The notes below the pieces were generated by a model. That model made no database searches. It saw only the letters and a list, made by a program, of their open reading frames with translations, and was not told where the DNA came from. From contig JANWHW010000003.1 of the NCBI GenBank assembly GCA_025450195.1, positions 1 to 55,553 of the forward strand: a stretch of 55,553 bases of DNA. Direction: 5' to 3'. The stretch comes from Solirubrobacterales bacterium. Lineage in GTDB: Bacteria; Actinomycetota; Thermoleophilia; Solirubrobacterales; 70-9. The position numbers were made by a program, and so were the translations under genes. Every line of letters starts with the position of its first letter. Within the stretch, counting starts at the first letter, position 1. Positions 32,153-39,781 of this stretch are shown piece after piece.

Positions 32153-33337
32153 ATGCCCAGCACAGTCATCCTCGGAACCGCACGAACCCCCTTCGGCAAG
32201 ATGGGCGGGACTCTTTCCTCCCTTGACGCCACCGACCTCGGTGGCCAGGCAATTACGGCGGCGCTGGAGCGCTCCGGCGTCGATCCCGAGCAGGTCGAGC
32301 AGGTCGTCTTCGGCCAGGTCCTGCAGGCCGGCCAGGGGCAGATCCCCTCGCGCCAGGCCCAGATCAAGGGCGGCATTCCCAAGGAGGTGCCCTCGGAGAC
32401 GATCAACAAGGTCTGCGCCTCCGGCATGCGCTCGATCGGCATCGCGGACCTCGCGATCCGCGCCGGCGACACCGATGTCGCGGTCACCGGCGGCATGGAG
32501 TCGATGAGCCAGGCCCCACACCTGCTGCCGGGCGCCCGTTTCGGCTACCGGATGGGCAGCGTCGAGGCAATCGACGCGATGGTCCACGACGGCCTCACCA
32601 ATCCCTTCACTGAGAAGCAGATGATCAACGAGGCGAGCGAGGTTTCAAACGAGCTGGAGATCACCCGCGCCGACATGGACCGCTTCGCCGAGCGCTCGCA
32701 CCGACTCGCCGCCGAGGCGACCGACGCCGGCCGGCTTGCCGACGAGATCGTCGGCGTCACCGTCAAGTCCCGCAAGGGCGAGAACACGATCGAGGCCGAC
32801 GAGGCGATCCGCCCCGAGACCACGGTCGAGACGCTTGCCGGTCTGCGGCCGATTGGTGGCGAGGACGCCACTCACACCGCCGGCAACGCCCCGGGGGTCA
32901 ACGACGGCGCCGGCGCGATCGTCGTCGCCTCCGAGGAGTGGGCCGAAAAGGAAGGTCGCACCGTGCTGGCCCGCGTTCTCGCCTACGGCACCGTCGCCGA
33001 TGACTTCCCCTACTTGGCGAAAACCCCGGCCAATGCCGCCAAGCAGGCGCTGGAGAAGATCGGCAAGAGCCCCGAGGACGTCGACCTCTGGGAGATCAAC
33101 GAGGCGTTTGCCTCGGTCGCGCTCAACTCGATGCGCATGTTGCGGCTCGATGAGGACAAAGTCAACGTCAATGGCGGCGCGATCGCGCTCGGTCACCCGA
33201 TCGGCGCCTCCGGCTCCCGGATCGTCGGCTCGCTCGTCTACGAGCTGGGCCGTCGAGGGGGCGGCGTAGGTGTCGCCGCGATCTGCTCGGGTGGGGGCCA
33301 GGGCGACGCAATCGTGTTGGAGGTGGCTGCGCAGTAG
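32153..33337 (+). CDS. Acetyl-CoA C-acetyltransferase (thiolase II)
   Basis: A thiolase of 394 aa catalysing reversible condensation of two acetyl-CoA or cleavage of 3-ketoacyl-CoA. Cys88 in 'INKVCASGMRSI' is the acyl carrier, 'INEAFASVALNSM' the second motif, the His in 'ALGHPIGASGSRIV' and the second Cys in 'AAICSGGGQGDAI' complete the active site. Sequence pattern is nearest to the biosynthetic/degradative acetoacetyl-CoA type. The ATG at 32153 follows GAAAGGA. Its role with acyl-CoA dehydrogenase and ETF genes nearby is the last step of beta-oxidation or ketone-body metabolism. Confidence 0.95.
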   Translation: MPSTVILGTARTPFGKMGGTLSSLDATDLGGQAITAALERSGVDPEQVEQVVFGQVLQAGQGQIPSRQAQIKGGIPKEVPSETINKVCASGMRSIGIADLAIRAGDTDVAVTGGMESMSQAPHLLPGARFGYRMGSVEAIDAMVHDGLTNPFTEKQMINEASEVSNELEITRADMDRFAERSHRLAAEATDAGRLADEIVGVTVKSRKGENTIEADEAIRPETTVETLAGLRPIGGEDATHTAGNAPGVNDGAGAIVVASEEWAEKEGRTVLARVLAYGTVADDFPYLAKTPANAAKQALEKIGKSPEDVDLWEINEAFASVALNSMRMLRLDEDKVNVNGGAIALGHPIGASGSRIVGSLVYELGRRGGGVGVAAICSGGGQGDAIVLEVAAQ

Positions 33338-33351
33338 CGCGGCCACTGCAA

Positions 33352-33449
33352 ACCGGCGCATCTCGGGGTCCTCGGTCGCTCGGATCGGGTCACGCACCAG
33401 TTAGTGCGCTCCCTTCACCTCGCTCTCTGCGTCCCCCGACCTGCTTGGT
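33352..33449. repeat. Dispersed repeat family C, long copy
   Basis: A 98-bp segment between the thiolase stop and the HAD gene start. It shares ordered blocks with 11561-11635 and adds about 23 bp. The variable centre is the hairpin CGCAC-cagtta-GTGCG instead of GCGTGC-aga-GCACGC. Conservation outside and replacement of the centre suggest selection for a hairpin at that point. Confidence 0.6.
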
Positions 33450-33473
33450 TTTCGCAGCCGTTAGAGGGACGCA

Positions 33474-34262
33474 GTGAGCCGGGCTGCTGCTTTCTTTGAC
33501 TTGGACAAGACCCTGATGGCAGGCTCATCGGGGATGCAGTTCGCCCGTGTCGCAACGCGGCATGGGATCGTCAGCCGAAGGCAGCTCGGGAGCTGGGGCG
33601 TCGAGCACCTGCGCTACCGGCTGCGCGGCACAACCGACGAGCGCACCACTGAGGTGCTGAAGGTCGCTCGCGAGCTGATTGCCGGGATACCCGCCCGCGT
33701 TTTCGAACGGATGAATCCCGAGGTGATGGCGGCGATCCTGCCGCGCGTCTATCCACAGATGCTCGATGAGGTCTATTCCCACCAGGACGCCGGTCGCGCC
33801 ACCTTCATCGTCAGCGCCGCCGGCAACGGTGTGGTTGAGCCATTGGCCGCGGTGCTCGGCATGGACGGCGGGATCGGCACGCGCTACGAGGTCGACGCGG
33901 AGGGCGCTTTCACCGGCCGCTTCGACGGCCCATTCGTGTACGGGCCCGGCAAGGTGGAGGCGATGGAAGCTTTCGCCGCTGAGCACGGGATCGACCTCCA
34001 GGCTTCCTATGCCTACTCCGACTCGCTTTCTGACCTTCCGATGCTGGAGGCCGTCGGCCACCCAGTGGTGGTCAACCCCGATCCCCCGTTGGCCGAGATC
34101 GCTAAGCGGGAGGGCTGGCAGACGATGCGCTTCGAGCAGCTGGGCCGCCGCCTCGTCGCGGTAGCGGTCACCCTGCTGGCAACCGTTGCCGGCTTCGGCG
34201 CCTCACGCATCGCCTCTCGCCGCAAAGCGCCGCCCCGGAGATTCTCGTCCCGGCGCGTCTAG
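33474..34262 (+). CDS. HAD-superfamily (subfamily IB) phosphatase with C-terminal membrane helix
   Basis: A phosphatase-like protein of 262 aa. Motif I 'FFDLDKTLMAGSS' has nucleophile Asp9 and acid Asp11, motif II is the Ser/Ala region 'FIVSAAGNGVVEPLA', 'YGPGKVEAM' supplies the Lys, and motif III is 'YSDSLSDLPML'. This is the SerB-like HAD-IB pattern shared with acyltransferase-linked and phosphoserine phosphatase-like enzymes. The last 45 residues contain one hydrophobic helix (VAVAVTLLATVAGFGA) and a basic end, suggesting membrane attachment. The GTG at 33474 is the only sensible start. The substrate may be a lipid phosphate; this is inference. Confidence 0.85.
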   Translation: MSRAAAFFDLDKTLMAGSSGMQFARVATRHGIVSRRQLGSWGVEHLRYRLRGTTDERTTEVLKVARELIAGIPARVFERMNPEVMAAILPRVYPQMLDEVYSHQDAGRATFIVSAAGNGVVEPLAAVLGMDGGIGTRYEVDAEGAFTGRFDGPFVYGPGKVEAMEAFAAEHGIDLQASYAYSDSLSDLPMLEAVGHPVVVNPDPPLAEIAKREGWQTMRFEQLGRRLVAVAVTLLATVAGFGASRIASRRKAPPRRFSSRRV

Positions 34263-34273
34263 CGCTGAGCGGT

Positions 34274-34312
34274 GGGGCGAGTTCCCCTCGCATAGCGAGA
34301 GTAAGTCGCCCC
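34274..34312. repeat. Dispersed palindrome family B, copy 2
   Basis: A 39-bp palindrome beginning GGGGCGA and ending TCGCCCC, with apical CTCGCATAGCGAG. Its reverse complement matches the copy at 41937-41975 at most positions. It lies between the HAD gene and the mutase gene and may act as a transcript-end hairpin. Confidence 0.6.
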
Positions 34313-34334
34313 GAAGCGCATCTACACTGCTTCC

Positions 34335-35957
34335 ATGGCGGCGGAGCCGAAAGCCAGGCCTGAGCTCACGGAGCGCGAAGCCGAGTTCTCGACGATGTCG
34401 GGCCACCCAGTCGAGCCGCTCTACACCGCCGAGGATGCACCCGCCGATCCGGATTCTGCGATCGGGCGCCCCGGCGAATACCCGTTCACCCGCGGGCCGT
34501 ACGAGTCGATGTACCGGGGAAAGCTGTGGACGATGCGCCAGTTCGCCGGCTTCGGCACCGTCGAGGAGACCAACGAGCGCTTCCACTACCTGCTCGACCA
34601 CGGCCAGACCGGCCTCTCGACCGCCTTCGACATGCCCACCCTGATGGGCTATGACTCCGATCACACCCGCAGCCTGGGGGAGGTCGGTCGCGAGGGTGTC
34701 GCCGTCGACAGCCTCGACGACATGGAACAGCTCTTCGACGGGATCCCGCTGGGCGGCGTCACCACCTCGATGACGATCAACGCGCCGGCGGCGATCCTGC
34801 TTGCCTTCTACGTCCTTGTCGGTGAGAAGCAGGGAGTGCCGCCGGAGAAGCTCGGCGGCACGATTCAAACCGACATCCTCAAGGAGTACATCGCCCAGAA
34901 GGAGTGGTGCTTTCCGATCGAGCCGGCGATGAGGCTCGTCACCGACATGATCGAGTGGTGCTCGCAGCACATGCCCCGCTGGCACCCGGTTTCGATCTCC
35001 GGCTACCACATCCGTGAGGCGGGCTCGACCGCGCAGCAGGAGCTGGCATTCACGCTGAAGGACGGCTTCACCTACGTCGAGCGGGCGCTGGAGCGCGGCC
35101 TCGATGTTGACGACTTCGCGCCCCGCCTCTCCTTCTTCTTCAACGCCCACATCGACTTCTTCGAGGAGATTGCCAAGTACCGGGCGGCGCGGCGGATCTG
35201 GGCGCGCGAGATGAAGGAGACCTATGGCGCCAAGCGCGAGGAGTCGATGCGGCTGCGCTTCCATGCCCAGACCGCCGGCGTCTCGCTGACTGCCCAGCAG
35301 CCGCTCAACAACGTCGTCCGCACCTCGCTGGAGGCGCTGGCGGCGGTGCTCGGTGGCACCCAGTCGCTGCACACCAATTCCTTCGACGAGGCGCTGGCGC
35401 TGCCCACAGAGGAGGCCGTGCGGGTGGCGCTGCGCACGCAGCAGGTCATTGCCTTCGAGTCCGGCGCTCCCAACACTCCCGATCCGCTGGCTGGCTCCTA
35501 TTTCGTCGAGAAGCTGACCGACGAGATGGAGGAGGCCGCCTACGGCTACTTCGCCCGCATCGACGAGCTGGGGGGGATGGTCGAGGCGATCCGCCGCAAC
35601 TTCCCCCAGCGCGAGATCGCCGACGCCGCTTTCACCTACCAGCGCGAGGTGGACGAGCGCAAGCGCATCGTCGTCGGCGTCAACGACTTCACCCAAGAGG
35701 GCGAAGAGCCGACGCCAATCCTGCGCATCGACCCGGCGCTGGAACGCAAGCAGGTTGACCGGCTGCAGACGACTCGGGCCCGCCGCGACGCTGCTGCTGT
35801 GGAGACTGCGCTTGTCGAGTTAAGGCGAGCTGCCGCGACCGAGGAGAACCTGATGCCGCCGATAATCGAGGCGGTTCGTGCCCGCGCAACCGAGGGCGAG
35901 ATGATTGCGGCGATGCAGGAGGTATTCGGCACTTACACCGAGTCCCCGGTCTTCTAG
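34335..35957 (+). CDS. icmA: B12-dependent acyl-CoA mutase large subunit, isobutyryl-CoA mutase type
   Basis: The substrate-binding TIM-barrel subunit (540 aa) of a methylmalonyl-CoA mutase family enzyme. '[18 protein letters not shown]', '[16 protein letters not shown]' and '[12 protein letters not shown]' (His225, contacts the acyl group) are family motifs. Two residues decide the substrate: the Tyr of methylmalonyl-CoA mutase in 'RQYAGF' is Phe70 here (RQFAGF), and the Arg that binds the carboxylate is Gln188 (IAQKEW). Phe/Gln is the pattern of isobutyryl-CoA mutase; Ala97 excludes the 2-hydroxyisobutyryl-CoA type, which has Asp. The B12-binding domain is absent and is supplied by the gene at 37418. 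Most automatic labels would say methylmalonyl-CoA mutase. Confidence 0.88.
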   Translation: MAAEPKARPELTEREAEFSTMSGHPVEPLYTAEDAPADPDSAIGRPGEYPFTRGPYESMYRGKLWTMRQFAGFGTVEETNERFHYLLDHGQTGLSTAFDMPTLMGYDSDHTRSLGEVGREGVAVDSLDDMEQLFDGIPLGGVTTSMTINAPAAILLAFYVLVGEKQGVPPEKLGGTIQTDILKEYIAQKEWCFPIEPAMRLVTDMIEWCSQHMPRWHPVSISGYHIREAGSTAQQELAFTLKDGFTYVERALERGLDVDDFAPRLSFFFNAHIDFFEEIAKYRAARRIWAREMKETYGAKREESMRLRFHAQTAGVSLTAQQPLNNVVRTSLEALAAVLGGTQSLHTNSFDEALALPTEEAVRVALRTQQVIAFESGAPNTPDPLAGSYFVEKLTDEMEEAAYGYFARIDELGGMVEAIRRNFPQREIADAAFTYQREVDERKRIVVGVNDFTQEGEEPTPILRIDPALERKQVDRLQTTRARRDAAAVETALVELRRAAATEENLMPPIIEAVRARATEGEMIAAMQEVFGTYTESPVF

Positions 35958-37297
35958 GCCTTGAGCGGTGTGGGAGCGACGCTGTAGAGCTCCCACTCGT
36001 CTGGGGCCCCCTTCAGGGTGTGGCGGCCGAACGAAGCGAAATCGATCGCCGATCCCACGGCCAGGTCACGGACCGTGCGCGAGGTAAGAACCGCGCCCGG
36101 GCCTGCGAGAGCTGAGATCCGGGCGGCTACATGGACGGCGATTCCGCCGATGTCATCGCCGATCAGCTCGACCTCTCCCGTATGCAGTCCGGCTCGCACC
36201 TCGATCCCCAGTGCGGGCATGTCGTCGGTGATCGCCCGGGCGCATTCGACCGCCCGAGTGGGGCCCTCGAAGGTAGCCAGGAAGCCATCGCCGGTCGTCT
36301 TGATCTCGCGGCCTTCAAACTGCCCCAGCCGGTCGCGCACAACTTTTTGGTGCTCCTCGAGCAGGTCGCGCCAGCGACGATCTCCCATTTCGGCGGCGAC
36401 TCGCGTGGAGTCCACGATGTCGGTGAAGAGCACTGTCGCCAGCACTCGCTCGGGTGCGGGCCCGGGACGCACGCCCGTAAGAAACTCCTCGATTTCCTCC
36501 AGCGCCGCGTTGCTGTCTCCAACCCAGGGAAAATGATCTTCGCCTACCAGCTCAACGTAACGGCTTCCCTCGATTTGCTCGGCCAGCCAGCGAGCAGCGC
36601 GGTAGTTGACGGCTCGGTCTTGACGGCGGTGCATGACCATGGTTGGGGCCTGGATCAGCGGCAGGGCATCGCGGACGTCGGTGTCGAGGAACATCTCCAA
36701 GAGCTGCGCGACGCGCATCGGGCTCGCCGCTTGCCGCTCGAAGCGGGCCTGGAACTCGCGGGCGCGGGGATTGTCGGCCATGCTCGGCGAGAAGATCTCG
36801 ATGGTCGCACCCTTCCCCCAGAGCGGAGCCACCAGCTCCGCCTGCGCTTCTTCCACCGCCTCTCTCTCAGGCGCCCAGGGGTAGTCGGGAGCCGCGGTCG
36901 AGCGCGCCATGGCTCCCCAAAGCACCAGGGCAGAGGTGCGTTCCGGATAGGTGGCGGCAAACAACATGCACATCGTCGCTCCCTCCGACATCCCCAGTAG
37001 TGCCGCCCGCTTCGAGTCCGCCGCGTCCATCACTGCGCGGACGTCGTCCATCCGCTCCTCGAGCGTCGGCGCCCCTCCGGCCGGGTCTGAGAGGCCAACC
37101 CCTCGCCGGTCGAAGACGATGACCCTCGCGAAGGAACCCAGGCGACTTATGAAGTGACTCTGTGCGGGGTTCTCCCAGAGCAGGTCGAGGTGCGAGACGA
37201 ACGGGAAGGCAATGACGAGATCCATATCTCCCTCGCCGAGCACCTGGTACGCGATGCTGATGTCTCCGCTTCGTGCGTATCGAGTCTCAGGTTGCAT
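35954..37297 (-). CDS. Fusion of alpha/beta hydrolase and class III nucleotide cyclase
   Basis: A two-domain soluble protein (447 aa). Residues 1-270 are an alpha/beta hydrolase with nucleophile Ser in '[10 protein letters not shown]', '[10 protein letters not shown]' as oxyanion-side motif, and an acid/His pair in '[11 protein letters not shown]' and '[10 protein letters not shown]'. Residues about 280-447 are a cyclase domain: metal Asp in '[10 protein letters not shown]', Lys plus second Asp in '[10 protein letters not shown]', Arg in 'VHVAARIS'. The transition-state Asn is replaced by His (VHVAAR), a variation common in this fusion family, so activity or nucleotide preference may differ. 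The ATG at 37297 opens the hydrolase motif; longer frames reach back over icmB. It lies antisense between the two mutase subunit genes. Confidence 0.85.
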   Translation of the reverse strand: MQPETRYARSGDISIAYQVLGEGDMDLVIAFPFVSHLDLLWENPAQSHFISRLGSFARVIVFDRRGVGLSDPAGGAPTLEERMDDVRAVMDAADSKRAALLGMSEGATMCMLFAATYPERTSALVLWGAMARSTAAPDYPWAPEREAVEEAQAELVAPLWGKGATIEIFSPSMADNPRAREFQARFERQAASPMRVAQLLEMFLDTDVRDALPLIQAPTMVMHRRQDRAVNYRAARWLAEQIEGSRYVELVGEDHFPWVGDSNAALEEIEEFLTGVRPGPAPERVLATVLFTDIVDSTRVAAEMGDRRWRDLLEEHQKVVRDRLGQFEGREIKTTGDGFLATFEGPTRAVECARAITDDMPALGIEVRAGLHTGEVELIGDDIGGIAVHVAARISALAGPGAVLTSRTVRDLAVGSAIDFASFGRHTLKGAPDEWELYSVAPTPLKA

Positions 37298-37417
37298 CGC
37301 ACCATCAACCCTACGCACCGGTGGGGGACCGTCAAGCGATCCGATGCCCGTTGTCGCGCTCCGGTTGACTCGGGTGCGAGGCCTGCCTCGGCGTTGAGCA
37401 TCTAGTCTTCTGCTCCG

Positions 37418-37837
37418 ATGGAGGCTGCCACCGCTAGAAAGATCCGCGTCGTCGTTGCCAAGCCCGGCTTGGACGGGCACGATCGCGGTGCCAAGATCAT
37501 CGCCCGAGCGCTGCGCGACGCCGGCATGGAGGTGATCTACACCGGTTTGCACCAGACCCCGGAGCAGATTGCCGAGACGGTTATCCAGGAGGACGCCGAC
37601 GCGGTTGGCCTCTCGATCCTCTCCGGTGCCCATATGACGCTTGTGCCGCGGGTCGTCGAGTTGCTGAAGGACCAGGGCGTGGACGACGTTTTGGTCACGG
37701 TTGGGGGGACGATTCCCGCCGAGGACATCCCCGAGCTCGAGAAGCTTGGCGTCGCCGCTGTGTTCACTCCCGGGGCTGGAACCGACGAGATCGTCGATTT
37801 CATCCGCGATGGCGCTACCGAGCGTCACGCCGGCTGA
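37418..37837 (+). CDS. icmB: B12-binding small subunit of the acyl-CoA mutase
   Basis: A 139-aa cobalamin-binding protein of Rossmann type that partners the large subunit. The axial ligand His21 is in '[15 protein letters not shown]' (DxHxxG), with '[20 protein letters not shown]' (SxL) and '[15 protein letters not shown]' (GG) completing the base-off binding site. Length matches separate small subunits such as IcmB (about 136 aa), not the fused methylmalonyl-CoA mutase. It is separated from the large-subunit gene by one antisense gene. It may also serve a second mutase elsewhere in the genome. Confidence 0.92.
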   Translation: MEAATARKIRVVVAKPGLDGHDRGAKIIARALRDAGMEVIYTGLHQTPEQIAETVIQEDADAVGLSILSGAHMTLVPRVVELLKDQGVDDVLVTVGGTIPAEDIPELEKLGVAAVFTPGAGTDEIVDFIRDGATERHAG

Positions 37838-37908
37838 TCCGCCCAGCGTTAGCGTGACGAACCGCACAGCGGGAAAGGTCACACCGCCGGATGTATAGAT
37901 AGACTGAT

Positions 37909-37924
37909 TGACTGGTCAGTCAAC
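37909..37924. promoter_or_regulatory. TetR-type operator before the ETF operon
   Basis: TTGACTG-GT-CAGTCAA is a perfect 7-bp inverted repeat with a 2-bp centre. It starts 48 bp before the etfB start, within the likely promoter region. The form fits TetR-family regulators of fatty-acid and branched-chain breakdown genes; the cognate regulator is not identified. Confidence 0.6.
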
Positions 37925-37956
37925 CAGCTTGAGCAACCAGCCAAGGAGGCTTCAAC

Positions 37957-38748
37957 TTGAAGATCTGCGTCCTGGTCAAGGAGGTACCGGACGCCGCAGT
38001 CCAGAAGCGCATCGACTCCAACACGATGCGACTGGACCGCAGCGGCGAGAAAAACCTCAACCCTTTCGATACCCATGCCATTGAGGCTGCGATGCAGATC
38101 AAGGAGGGCGGTGCGATCCCGGTCGAGGAGGTCGTCGCGGTGACGATGGGCCCCGACTCCGCCGTTCGTGCCCTGCACAAGGCCGTCGCGCTTGGCGCCG
38201 ACCGCTCCGTGCACCTCTCCGACGACGCTCTTGCCGGCTCCGACGTTTGCGCGACTGGCTACTCGCTCGCCAAGGTGCTCGAGTCCGAGAGCCCCGACCT
38301 GGTGCTGCTCGGCCAGCAGTCCGACGACGGCGAGTGCTACACGATCGGCGCCGTTGTCGCCGATCACCTGCAGATGCCCTCGCTGACGCAGGTGATCAAG
38401 ATCGACGTCACCGACGGCAAGCTGCGCTGCGAGCGCCAGGCCGAGTACGGCTACGACACGGTCGAGGTAGAGCTGCCCGCGGTGATCAGCGTCGGCGACG
38501 CGATCAACGAGCCGCGCTACCCCAGCTTGAAAGCGATCATGGGGGCGAAGAAGAAACCGCTGGATGGGAAGGCGACCGCCGACGTTGGCATCGACGGCGG
38601 CCAGGTCGGCGAGGCCGGCTCCAAGACATCGGTCCTGGCTCTCAACCCGCCCCCTGCGAAGGAGGCCGGCGAGATCATCGAGGACGAGGACACCAACGAG
38701 ACGGTCGAAAAGATCGTCGCCTGGCTCGACGAGAGGAAGCTGATCTAG
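37957..38748 (+). CDS. etfB: Electron transfer flavoprotein beta subunit
   Basis: The AMP-binding subunit (263 aa) of the ETF heterodimer that collects electrons from acyl-CoA dehydrogenases. It starts 'MKICVLVKEVPDAAVQKRID' (TTG at 37957, preceded by AAGGAGG), has 'NPFDTHAIEAAMQIKEGG', 'TMGPDSAVRALHKAVALGAD' and 'LLGQQSDDGECYTIG'. These are standard EtfB motifs. It abuts etfA with no gap (TAG-ATG), and an upstream palindrome at 37909 suggests repression control. It is the partner of the acyl-CoA dehydrogenase and ETF-QO in this window. Confidence 0.96.
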   Translation: MKICVLVKEVPDAAVQKRIDSNTMRLDRSGEKNLNPFDTHAIEAAMQIKEGGAIPVEEVVAVTMGPDSAVRALHKAVALGADRSVHLSDDALAGSDVCATGYSLAKVLESESPDLVLLGQQSDDGECYTIGAVVADHLQMPSLTQVIKIDVTDGKLRCERQAEYGYDTVEVELPAVISVGDAINEPRYPSLKAIMGAKKKPLDGKATADVGIDGGQVGEAGSKTSVLALNPPPAKEAGEIIEDEDTNETVEKIVAWLDERKLI

Positions 38749-39723
38749 ATGGCAGGCATCCTGACCTACGCCCTCCATGACGACGAGGGCAACTTCAACA
38801 AGAACAGCCTCGGGGCGATCTCCGAGTCGAAGAAGCTCGCCGATCAGATCGGCGGCAACGCCGGCGTGATGGTTGTCGGCGACATCTCCGACGAGGCCTG
38901 CGCCTCACTCGGCAACTGGGGCGCGGCGAAGGTCTATCGGGCCAAGGACGTGCCCGAGGGTCTCGCCCAGCCGATCGTCGATGCGATGGCCAAGGTCATC
39001 CAGGACGAGGGCTTCAGCTACGCCCTGTTCGGCGGCGGCCTGCTCGGTTTCGAGATCGGCGCCGGCCTCACCGCGCGCCTCGGCGCCGGCGTGACGATGG
39101 AGGTCACCCAGGTCAAGGTCCAGGACGGCAAGCTCGTCGCCGAGCGCCCGATCCTCCAGGACTCCCAGATCGCCGACGTCGGCTACGTCAGTGAGCCGGG
39201 GATCATCATCGGCCGCCTCAACGCGTTCGACACTGTCGAAAGCGGTGGGACCGCCGAGGTCGTCGACGTCCAGGTCGAGCTCTCGTCCTGGTCGACGAAG
39301 GCGACGATGGTTCAGCGCGGCGAGCAGCGCGGCGCGGACGTCAACATCGAGGACGCCGACATCCTGGTCGGCGGTGGCCGCGGGCTCGGCGCCGCCGAGG
39401 GCTTCAAACAGTGCGAGGAACTCGCCGAGGCGATGGGTGGCGCGGTTGCCGCAACTCGCGCCGTGGTCGACGCCGGCTGGTACCCCTATTCGACCCAGAT
39501 CGGCCAGACCGGCAAGACGGTCGCGCCGAAGCTCTACCTGGCCGCCGGGATCTCCGGCGCGATCCAGCACAAGGTCGGTATGCAGAGCTCGGAGAACATC
39601 CTGGCGATCAACAAGGACCAGAACGCGCCGATCTTCGAGTTCTCCGACCTCGGTGTGGTCGGCGACCTCCACAAGATCGTCCCCAAGCTGACCGAGGCGA
39701 TCAAGGCGAAGAAGGGCGGCTGA
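38749..39723 (+). CDS. etfA: Electron transfer flavoprotein alpha subunit
   Basis: The FAD-binding subunit (324 aa). The C-terminal FAD domain shows 'ILVGGGRGLGAAEGFKQCEE', 'AATRAVVDAGWYPYSTQIGQTG', 'LYLAAGISGAIQHKVGM' and 'ILAINKDQNAPIFEFSDLGV', the classical EtfA signature region. 'RPILQDSQIADVGY' precedes the domain boundary. It is directly after etfB and followed, after a hairpin, by ETF-QO, so the three form the route from acyl-CoA to the quinone pool. Confidence 0.96.
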   Translation: MAGILTYALHDDEGNFNKNSLGAISESKKLADQIGGNAGVMVVGDISDEACASLGNWGAAKVYRAKDVPEGLAQPIVDAMAKVIQDEGFSYALFGGGLLGFEIGAGLTARLGAGVTMEVTQVKVQDGKLVAERPILQDSQIADVGYVSEPGIIIGRLNAFDTVESGGTAEVVDVQVELSSWSTKATMVQRGEQRGADVNIEDADILVGGGRGLGAAEGFKQCEELAEAMGGAVAATRAVVDAGWYPYSTQIGQTGKTVAPKLYLAAGISGAIQHKVGMQSSENILAINKDQNAPIFEFSDLGVVGDLHKIVPKLTEAIKAKKGG

Positions 39724-39729
39724 CGTAGC

Positions 39730-39747
39730 GGGGGGCCTCAGCCCCCC
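39730..39747 (+). terminator. Perfect hairpin between etfA and ETF-QO genes
   Basis: GGGGGGC-CTCA-GCCCCCC forms a 7-bp GC-only stem with a 4-nt loop. There is no U-run, so it more likely protects or partly terminates the etfBA transcript than ends it fully. The next gene starts 34 bp later with its own ribosome site. Confidence 0.5.
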
Positions 39748-39781
39748 AAAGCGCCTGTCCACCTAACGATTGGAGTTAAGG

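Noticed and set aside
36018..36536. Long plus-strand open frames across the cyclase-hydrolase gene and similar antisense frames elsewhere
   Set aside because: They are shadows caused by high GC at third positions; they lack ribosome sites and family motifs, while the opposite frame carries clear domains.
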